In this document: positions 22,824 through 28,500 of the stretch, one piece after another
How positions within the stretch are numbered: position 1 is the stretch's first letter
Layout of the letters: each line of letters opens with the position of its first letter
Source: CAZKTO01 sp964555685
GTDB taxonomy: Bacteria > Chloroflexota > Dehalococcoidia > SHYB01
Length of the DNA: 28,500 bases
Assembly (NCBI GenBank): GCA_964555685.1
Contig: CAZKTO010000036.1
Coordinates: 1 to 28,500, forward strand
Direction: 5' to 3'
Program-made: the position numbers and the translations under genes
Notes under the pieces: model-generated
What the model saw: only the letters and a program-made list of their open reading frames with translations
The model's database searches: none
Told to the model about the DNA's origin: nothing

Positions 22824-25433
22824 ATGGGCCTCTTCCGCATGCACTGGGCCGACGTCTGCTCCCGCCACCTCGACCGCATCGAGCCCGGCGCCGGCCGCCG
22901 GCCCTTCCCCATGCCGGGCGCCAAGCCCAAGTACCCCCGCGACAAGGCCTTCAACCTCCACCACGTCCGCCTGGAGGTCGAGCTGGACTTCCATCGCAAA
23001 CGGGTCTCCGGCGCCAGCTCCCTGACTATCTCGCCGGTGGCCGAGGGGCTGGAGGCCATCGAGCTGGACGCCATCGAGCTCACGATCCTCGGCGCGGCCC
23101 TGCCCACGGGCGAGGCGCTCCCCTTCGAGATGGGCGACGCCACCGTCAAGGTCCGCCTGCCCAAGGCTCTCCCCCTGGGCCAGCGCGCCACCATCGCCGT
23201 CCGCTACGAGGGCGCGCCACGCAAGGGCCTCTACTTCATCGCCCCGGACGATGCCTATCCCAAGAAGCCGGTCCAGGCCTGGACTCAGGGCGAGGATATG
23301 GACTCCCGCTACTGGTTCCCCTGCTACGACTTCCCCAACCAGCGCGCCACCAGCGAGGTCATCGCCACCGTCCCGGAGCGCTTCTTTGCCCTCTCCAACG
23401 GCCGGCTGGTGGACACCAGGCACGACCGCTCCCGCAAGACCAAGACCTACCACTGGAGCCAGGAGCAGCCGCACGTCACCTACCTGATCACCCTGGCCGC
23501 CGGCGAGTACGTGGAGATCGCCGACCGCTCCGATGGCGTGCCGATCCAGTACTACGTGCCGCCGGGACGGGAGGAGGAGGGACGGCGGACCCTCGGCAAC
23601 ACGCCCAAGATGATGGAGGTCTTCAACCGCCTCACCGGGCTCTCCTACCCGTGGGCCAAGTACGCCCAGATCACGGTGGCCGACTTCATCTTCGGCGGCA
23701 TGGAGAACACCACCGCCACTACCCTCACCGAGCAGTGCCTGCTGGACGCCCGCGCTAAGATCGACTTCAGCTCCGACCGGCTGGTGGCCCACGAGTTGGC
23801 CCACCAGTGGTTCGGCAACCTCCTCACCTGCAAGGACTGGTCCCACGCCTGGCTCAACGAGGGTTTCGCCACCTACTTCGAGGCCCTCTTCACGGAGCAC
23901 CACCTGGGCGCCGACGAGTTCCGCTATGAGCTGCACCACAACGCCTCCCTCTACCTGGGCGAGGACTCGGGGCGCTACCGCAGGCCCCTTGTGACCCGCG
24001 TCTACCAGGACCCTATCGAGCTCTTTGACCGGCACCTGTACGAGAAGGGCTCCCTGGTCCTCCACATGCTCCGGTACATTCTGGGCGACGAGCTCTTCTT
24101 CAAGGCCATCCGCCACTACGTGACCAAGCACCGGGACGGGATCGTGGGGACGGAGGACCTGCGCAAGGCCATCGAGGAGGCTACGGGGCGGACCATGGAG
24201 GCCTTCTTCGAGCAGTGGGTCTACAAGGCCGGCCACCCGGACTTCAAGGCCGCCTTCTCGTGGGACGACGGGACCCAGCTGGCCCAGGTGACCGTCACCC
24301 AGACCCAGGAGACGGAGGGCGAGACGTCCCTCTTCCAGATGCCGCTGGTCATCGACTTCGCCTGGGAGGGCGGCTCCAAGAGCTTCAAGGTCCAGCTCAC
24401 CGAGAAGGAGCACCGCTTCCACCTTCCTCTGCCGCGGAAGCCTCTCATGATGCGCTTCGATCCGGGCAACCACATCCTCAAGACTATCGAGGAGGAGATG
24501 CCCAAAGAGATGCACCTGTACCGGCTGACCCACGATGACGACGTCATGGGCCGGGTCCGGGCCGCTCATGCCCTGGCCAAGCTGGGCGCGCCCGAAGGCA
24601 TCGAGGCGCTGAAGACGGCGGCGCTGACCGATGCGTTCTGGGGCGTCCAGGCCGAGGCGGCCCATGCGCTGGGCACCATCAAGTCCAAGGCCGCCCGCGA
24701 CGCCCTCGTGGGGGCCATGACGGTCAAGCACCCCAAGGCCCGGCGGGCCGTCGTGGCCGCCCTGGGCGAGTTCAAGGACGAGGTGGTGGCCGAGGCGGCG
24801 GCCAGGCTTCTCTCCCAGGGGGACGAGAGCTACTTCGTCGAGGCGGAGGCGGCCCGGACCCTGGGCAAGACCCGCTCGCCCAAGGCCTTCGATGCCCTCC
24901 AGCGGGCGCTGGAGAAGGACTCCTTCCTGGAGGTCATCCGCACCGCCGCCATCGACGGCCTTGCCCAGCTCCGGGACGAGCGGGGGCTCGCCATCGCCAA
25001 GGCCTGGGCCGGGTACGGGAAGCCAGAGCAGGTCCGCGGCGCCGCCGTGGCCGCCGTGGCCAGGCTGGGCGAGGACAAGAAGGAGACCACCGAGTTCCTC
25101 ACCGAGTTCCTGCCCGACCCGGCCCTCCGCGTCCGCATGCGCGCCGCCGAAGCCCTGGAGTCCCTGGGCGATGGCAAGGCCGTTGGCGCGCTGGAGGAGC
25201 AGGCCCACCGGGAGCTGGACGGCCGCTCCAAGCGGCGCATGCGGGAGGCGGCCGCCTCCCTCCGCGAGGGCGCCAAGGGCAAGGAGGAGGCGCGGCGGCT
25301 CCGGGACGACTTCGAGAAGCTTACCGAGGACAACAAGGGCCTGCGCGACCGGCTGGACAAGCTGGAGGCGAGGCTGGGCCGCCCCGACGAGTCGGGGGCC
25401 GCGGGCAAGGGGCCCGGCGCGCCGGCCCCATAG
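22824..25433 (+). CDS. M1 family aminopeptidase fused to HEAT-like repeats and a C-terminal coiled coil
   Basis: An 869-residue protein. The peptidase part has GGMEN (291-295), which binds the free amino end, and the zinc site HELAH (His323, Glu324, His327) with Glu346 in NEGFA. The beta-rich N-terminal domain begins near residue 42. A beta-sandwich-like part follows the catalytic domain to about 570. From about 575 to 800 there are helical repeats of HEAT/PBS type (GRVRAAHALAKLGAPEGIEALK, and others with AVVAALGEFKDE). Residues of about 820-855 are a charged coiled coil, and the tail is Gly/Ala/Pro-rich. No signal peptide is seen, so it should be cytoplasmic. It removes amino acids from peptide N-termini; the repeats may bind partners or substrates. 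Confidence 0.94.
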   Translation: MGLFRMHWADVCSRHLDRIEPGAGRRPFPMPGAKPKYPRDKAFNLHHVRLEVELDFHRKRVSGASSLTISPVAEGLEAIELDAIELTILGAALPTGEALPFEMGDATVKVRLPKALPLGQRATIAVRYEGAPRKGLYFIAPDDAYPKKPVQAWTQGEDMDSRYWFPCYDFPNQRATSEVIATVPERFFALSNGRLVDTRHDRSRKTKTYHWSQEQPHVTYLITLAAGEYVEIADRSDGVPIQYYVPPGREEEGRRTLGNTPKMMEVFNRLTGLSYPWAKYAQITVADFIFGGMENTTATTLTEQCLLDARAKIDFSSDRLVAHELAHQWFGNLLTCKDWSHAWLNEGFATYFEALFTEHHLGADEFRYELHHNASLYLGEDSGRYRRPLVTRVYQDPIELFDRHLYEKGSLVLHMLRYILGDELFFKAIRHYVTKHRDGIVGTEDLRKAIEEATGRTMEAFFEQWVYKAGHPDFKAAFSWDDGTQLAQVTVTQTQETEGETSLFQMPLVIDFAWEGGSKSFKVQLTEKEHRFHLPLPRKPLMMRFDPGNHILKTIEEEMPKEMHLYRLTHDDDVMGRVRAAHALAKLGAPEGIEALKTAALTDAFWGVQAEAAHALGTIKSKAARDALVGAMTVKHPKARRAVVAALGEFKDEVVAEAAARLLSQGDESYFVEAEAARTLGKTRSPKAFDALQRALEKDSFLEVIRTAAIDGLAQLRDERGLAIAKAWAGYGKPEQVRGAAVAAVARLGEDKKETTEFLTEFLPDPALRVRMRAAEALESLGDGKAVGALEEQAHRELDGRSKRRMREAAASLREGAKGKEEARRLRDDFEKLTEDNKGLRDRLDKLEARLGRPDESGAAGKGPGAPAP
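25382..25397. repeat. Palindrome CCCCGAC-ga-GTCGGGG inside the aminopeptidase 3' end
   Basis: A perfect 7-bp stem with a 2-nt centre. It is translated as part of the disordered tail, as in the copy at 5725. Confidence 0.72.
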
Positions 25434-25737
25434 CGCGGTGCTTCGAACGCTTCGTTATATGCAACCAGGAAGCTGCAACCCCAAAACCCGTTCGTGGTGA
25501 GCCCGTCGAACCACTCCACGGCTCGGTCCTTCGACTCGGAGCGGCTGGGAAGCCTTCCGTGCTCAGGACGAACGGAATTTGAGAATCACCACACTAGCGC
25601 GTCTCGCCTATCGCGGCTTTGCACCAACCCCCTTCCCCCTCGATGGGGGAAGGCTGGGATGGGGGTGACCGTCACCCCCACCTTCTGTCCTCCCCCGCAA
25701 CGGGGGAGGAGATAACGCGGCGCGCCCGGGGGTCTCG
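25434..25737. other. Intergenic region made mostly of repeats, no gene seen
   Basis: Besides the 88-base element at 25488-25575 there are hairpins CCTTCCCCC/GGGGGAAGG (25631-25653), TGGGGGTGAC/GTCACCCCCA (25660-25680) and CCTCCCCCG-caa-CGGGGGAGG (25689-25709). No coding frame is convincing. Confidence 0.65.
25488..25575. repeat. 88-base dispersed element with inverted ends (CCGTTCGT...ACGAACGG)
   Basis: The first 15 bases (CCGTTCGTGGTGAGC) and the last 15 (GCTCAGGACGAACGG) are inverted copies with two mismatches. Inside are CCGTCGAACCAC and GGTCCTTCGAC in opposite orientation. It looks like a longer relative of the CTGCCCTGAG...CGAAGGG repeats at 12433, 19942 and 26723. Confidence 0.7.
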
Positions 25738-26526
25738 CTACTCGCCGGTGAACTGGGGAGGCCGCTTCTCCAGGAACGAGCGAATCCCCTCCAGCCGGTC
25801 CTTGCTCTGGAAGGCGTAGCGGAGCGTCAGCGACTCGTACTGGGCGAAGGTCTCGAAGTCCTGCCGCAGCCCCAGGTAGATGGCCCGCTTCGCCATCGCG
25901 AGGGCGATGGGCGGCCCCTTGGCCAGGGCCAGGGCCACCTCCCGCGTCCTCTCCGCCAGCCGCTCGTGGGGCACCACCTCATTCACCAGGCCCGCATCCT
26001 TGGCCTGCTGGGCGTCCCACATCTGCCCCAGGAGCACCATCTCGAAGGCCTTGGCCAGCGGCATCACCTGGGGCAGCAGGTACGACCCGGCGGCCTCGGG
26101 CGGCAGGCCCCGTGGCACCCACAGGGCGCCGAACCGGGCCCGGTCGGAGGCGATGCGCAGCTCGCACGCCGCCGCCAGCGACAGCCCCCATCCCACGGCA
26201 GGCCCGTTCACGGCCGCGATGGCCGGCTGGGGCATTCTGCGGATGGCCGCCACGAAGGTCTCCTCGCCCGTCAGCGGCATGTACCGCTTCTTGAGCGACG
26301 GCACCTCCTGCGGCGTCCCCTTCAGGTCCTGGCCCGCCGAGAATCCGCGGCCTGCCCCCGTGATGACGAGGACCCGCGCCTCCGGGTCCGCCGCCACCTC
26401 GTTGATGGCCCGGGGCACCTCCGCCACCATGGTGTGGTTGGCGGCGTTCAGCCGGTCGGGACGGTTCAGCGTCAGCGTGACGATCCCATCGGCGTCCCTC
26501 TCGAGGAGGAGCGTCTCGTAGGGCAT
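25738..26526 (-). CDS. Enoyl-CoA hydratase/isomerase family protein
   Basis: A 262-residue crotonase-fold protein starting MPYETLLLERDADG, with AGGAGG just upstream on the minus strand. The oxyanion-hole regions are GRGFSAGQDL (59-68) and NGPAVGWGLSLAAACELRIAS. In the place of the first catalytic Glu of hydratases the sequence reads FGALWVPRGL, so that Glu is missing. An acidic residue (Glu144) is found in GLPPEAAGSYLLP, the position used by PaaG- and ECI-type isomerases. It is therefore more likely an enoyl-CoA isomerase than a hydratase; this is inference. It stands alone with its own -10 box. Confidence 0.9.
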   Translation of the reverse strand: MPYETLLLERDADGIVTLTLNRPDRLNAANHTMVAEVPRAINEVAADPEARVLVITGAGRGFSAGQDLKGTPQEVPSLKKRYMPLTGEETFVAAIRRMPQPAIAAVNGPAVGWGLSLAAACELRIASDRARFGALWVPRGLPPEAAGSYLLPQVMPLAKAFEMVLLGQMWDAQQAKDAGLVNEVVPHERLAERTREVALALAKGPPIALAMAKRAIYLGLRQDFETFAQYESLTLRYAFQSKDRLEGIRSFLEKRPPQFTGE

Positions 26527-26572
26527 GGGCGGCCTCCTGGCGGCGGGCGTACGCCTCGGCGCGCGGCAACCG

Positions 26573-26578
26573 AGTATA
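26573..26578 (-). promoter_or_regulatory. -10 box TATACT for the enoyl-CoA hydratase/isomerase gene
   Basis: TATACT on the minus strand lies about 46 bases before the ATG. The -35 is weak. Confidence 0.45.
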
Positions 26579-26956
26579 GACCGCCCCCATAGGGCGAGTC
26601 CACCGGCGCATGCGCGAGCCCAGGGCTCTCCCCGGCCCTTCCGCCTTCCCGCACCGGGGCCTTGCCCCAAAAGTGGTGGCGCCGAGCCCGGACTCTCACA
26701 CCTCCTCTCCCCTGGAGGGAGAGAGCCTGCCCTGAGCGAAGCCGAAGGGACAAGAGGAGAGGGGGATTTGGCCACTCTCACCCGTCGAGGGAGGGGGAGT
26801 TTTGGGGCAAAGCCCAAACCAGGGAAGGGGCTCGCCCCTCTCCCTTTAGGAGAGGGGCCGGGGGAGAGGGCTCTCCCCTACCCCCGTCGGGAAGGGGAGT
26901 CGCTCCCTCGCCGCACCGGGAAGGCCGACGAGTCGGCTCGGCCTGCCGGGGTGGGG
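26579..26956. repeat. Intergenic repeat cluster, no gene seen
   Basis: The stretch contains several broken or nested hairpin repeats: a CTCCTCTCCCC/GGAGAGGGG unit split by GAGCCTGCCCTGAG...CCGAAGGG (26723-26749), CCTCTCCC-tttag-GAGAGG near 26845-26865, and AGGCCGACGAGTCGGC near 26922. It ends with the GGGGTTAGG tail that supplies the rluD stop codon. No frame has coding character. Confidence 0.65.
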
Positions 26957-27874
26957 TTAGGTCTCCCACGCCTCCAGCGCCCTCGCCAGGTCCGGCGGGA
27001 GCGGCGAAACGCATCGCACGAGGGCTCCCGTTCGCGGATGGCGGAACGCCAGCTCGGCCGCGTGCAGGAACTGCCGTCCGAGCCCTGGCCGGGGCCCCCG
27101 GCCCGTTGGGGTCCCGCCGTAGAGCGCGTCGCCCACCAGGGGATGGCCCACCGAGGCCAGGTGCGCCCGGATCTGGTGCGTCCGCCCCGTGCGCGGCCGG
27201 ACCTCGAGCAGCGTGGCCCCGTCCAGGCGCCGCAGCACGCGGTAGGCCGTCTGCGCCTCCCTCCCGCCCTCGACGACGGCGATGCGCTTCCGGTTGCGCC
27301 GGTCGCGGCCCAGGGGCGCGTCGATGACTCCCTCGGCCGGCTCCACGCGCCCTTTCGCCAGCGCCAGGTAGCGCTTCTCGACGCTCCGCTCCTTGAACTG
27401 GCGCGAGAGCTCCTGGTGGGCCAGGTCGCTCTTGGCCACCACGATGAGGCCCGAGGTCTCCTTGTCCAGCCGGTGCACGATCCCCGGCCGCACCCTCCCG
27501 CCGATTCCCGCCAGGTCCGGGCAGTGGGCCAGCAGCGCGTTGACCAGCGTGTGGCTCGGATGCCCAGGCGCCGGGTGCACGGTCATGCCCGCCGGCTTGT
27601 CGATGACGAGCAGGTCCGCGTCTTCGTAGATAACGTTGAGGGGGATGCGCTCCGGCGCCACACCGAGGGGCTCCGGGTCCGGGACGGTGATGGCGACCCG
27701 CTGGCCGGGCTTGAGGCGCAGGGCGGGCTTGCCCGGACGCCCGCCGGCGGTGGCCAGCCCGTCATCGATGAGCTGCTTGACCCGCGAGCGCGTGAGCTCC
27801 GGCATACGCTCGGCCAGAAAGCGGTCCAGGCGCTGGCCCGCGACCGTCGCGGTGAACTGGTGGGTCTTGGGCAT
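26957..27874 (-). CDS. rluD: RluD-family 23S rRNA pseudouridine synthase
   Basis: A 305-residue protein. Residues 14-65 form an S4 RNA-binding domain (QRLDRFLAERMPELTRSRVKQLI). The catalytic domain holds VIDKPAGMTVHPAPGH, then HRLDKETSG with the catalytic Asp137, and RTGRTHQIRAHLASVGHPLVGD. Family members change uridines in helix 69 of 23S rRNA (RluD) or neighbouring sites; the exact target is not readable from sequence. The last codons and the TAA stop come from the tail of a GGGGTTAGG repeat. lspA lies 42 bases upstream on the same strand, the common lspA-rluD order, so they should be co-transcribed. Confidence 0.93.
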   Translation of the reverse strand: MPKTHQFTATVAGQRLDRFLAERMPELTRSRVKQLIDDGLATAGGRPGKPALRLKPGQRVAITVPDPEPLGVAPERIPLNVIYEDADLLVIDKPAGMTVHPAPGHPSHTLVNALLAHCPDLAGIGGRVRPGIVHRLDKETSGLIVVAKSDLAHQELSRQFKERSVEKRYLALAKGRVEPAEGVIDAPLGRDRRNRKRIAVVEGGREAQTAYRVLRRLDGATLLEVRPRTGRTHQIRAHLASVGHPLVGDALYGGTPTGRGPRPGLGRQFLHAAELAFRHPRTGALVRCVSPLPPDLARALEAWET

Positions 27875-27890
27875 ACGGCTGCGCTTGGGC

Positions 27891-27918
27891 AGGCGTTCCC
27901 CGACAGGTCGGGGCGCCT
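27891..27918. repeat. Palindrome between lspA and rluD
   Basis: CCCCGAC-ag-GTCGGGG (27898-27913) is extended by AGGCG/CGCCT, separated on one side by TT. It overlaps the lspA stop and lies in the lspA-rluD transcript. Confidence 0.75.
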
Positions 27919-28408
27919 ACGTCTGCGCCGGCCCGCGCCGGTCCTGGAAGAGGATCACCCACACCAGGAGCAGGATGCCGATGACCACCGACGAGTCGGC
28001 CACGTTGAAGACGGGCCACTTCTGGAAGTCGATGAAGTCGGTCACGTGCCCGTCCCGGATGCGGTCGGCCAGATTGCTGCTGGCGCCGCCCAGCTGAAGC
28101 CCCAGGGTGATCCGCAGGATGGCGCTCGTCCCGGCCACCTGCCGGTAGAAGTAGAGCATGATGGCGATGGCGACGGCCGAGGCCACGATCAGAAAGAGCG
28201 TCTGCCCGTCGAAGAGGCCGAAGGCGCTGCCGGCGTTCTCGACGCGGGTGATCCGGACGGGCCAGCCGCCCGGCCAGAGCTCGCCGAACTCCAGATTGGC
28301 GCGGACCAGGTGCTTCGTGACCTGGTCCAGGGCGATGACCGTCGCGGCGACCAGCGCTGTGGGGACGGCGCGCGACCATCGCACGCGCAGGTGCAGGGCC
28401 TTCTGCAT
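27917..28408 (-). CDS. lspA: Lipoprotein signal peptidase (signal peptidase II)
   Basis: A 163-residue membrane protein with four hydrophobic helices. The conserved boxes are ALDQVTKHLV, ENAGSAFGLF, GGASSNLADRI with catalytic Asp115, and VFNVADSSVVIG with catalytic Asp138. It cuts the signal peptide from diacylglyceryl-modified prolipoproteins in the inner membrane. Length and motif spacing are normal. The Asp pair and NxxDR/FNxAD setting make the assignment firm. It heads a two-gene transcript with rluD. TTATGA and TTAACT on the minus strand, 17 bases apart, lie shortly upstream and may be a weak promoter. Confidence 0.95.
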   Translation of the reverse strand: MQKALHLRVRWSRAVPTALVAATVIALDQVTKHLVRANLEFGELWPGGWPVRITRVENAGSAFGLFDGQTLFLIVASAVAIAIMLYFYRQVAGTSAILRITLGLQLGGASSNLADRIRDGHVTDFIDFQKWPVFNVADSSVVIGILLLVWVILFQDRRGPAQT

Positions 28409-28469
28409 GGCAGGTCTAGTACTCAGTTAACACCGTTCTGATAGTTGTCATAAGAGAGGCCGCTGGATA

Positions 28470-28493
28470 CCCGCCCCGACGCATCGGGGCGGG
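28470..28493. repeat. Palindrome CCCGCCCCGA-cgca-TCGGGGCGGG
   Basis: A perfect 10-bp stem with a 4-base loop at the right edge of the window. It belongs to the CCCCGA/TCGGGG family. Confidence 0.72.
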
Positions 28494-28500
28494 CGGAAAG

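Noticed and set aside
22227..25208. Very long minus-strand open frame opposite the aminopeptidase
   Set aside because: It mirrors a well-supported M1 peptidase and is rich in low-complexity Gly/Val/Leu/Glu typical of antisense frames in GC-rich DNA.
25631..25709. Intrinsic terminators
   Set aside because: Stems are strong but none of the hairpins in the window is followed by a T-run, so they are listed as repeats only.

Overview
The window is a GC-rich bacterial chromosome segment with dense gene packing. Genes show strong C/G preference at third codon positions, AUG/GUG starts and TATAAT/TACAAT-type -10 boxes. Short gaps are full of small GC-rich hairpin repeats. There is no 16S gene or other lineage marker. 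The mix of a full riboflavin pathway, an actinobacterial-type dCTP deaminase, many acyl-CoA and short-chain dehydrogenase genes and these hairpin families fits a Chloroflexota (Dehalococcoidia or SAR202-like) bacterium best; this is an inference of low to moderate confidence.

Layout. 1-5789: end of a zinc alcohol dehydrogenase, an amidohydrolase, an aldo/keto reductase, a small unknown gene, a carboxymuconolactone-decarboxylase-like protein and a large unknown membrane-anchored protein with internal repeats. 6045-12634: pabB, then dcd-ribD-ribE-ribBA-ribH and a DUF3052-type gene. This block supplies folate precursor, dUMP/dUTP and riboflavin; dcd to the DUF3052 gene looks like one or two operons. 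12827-19096: catabolic genes (beta-hydroxyacid dehydrogenase, Ldh2-family dehydrogenase, SDR, CoA-transferase, MaoC dehydratase). 19191-21376: a probable selenoprotein related to the CTP synthase C-terminal domain, a 2,4-dienoyl-CoA-reductase-like SDR and a SnoaL-like protein. 21373-28408: a GSA-aminomutase-like aminotransferase, an M1 aminopeptidase fused to HEAT-like repeats, an enoyl-CoA isomerase/hydratase, and the rluD-lspA pair.

The strongest finding is at 19191-19952. One reading frame continues through an in-frame TGA that falls exactly where class I glutamine amidotransferases have their nucleophilic Cys. A 7-bp hairpin with a UGGUA loop starts 12 nt after it, as expected for a bacterial SECIS element. 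The gene also has codon usage unlike its neighbours and lacks the usual His-Pro-Glu triad residues.

The second theme is short palindromic repeats. At least five families are present. They lie inside gene 3' ends and supply stop codons, are nested in one another, and in one case sit in frame inside a conserved coding region (DUF3052 gene). A 167-bp, nearly symmetrical inverted-repeat element lies between two divergent promoters at 16289-16455.
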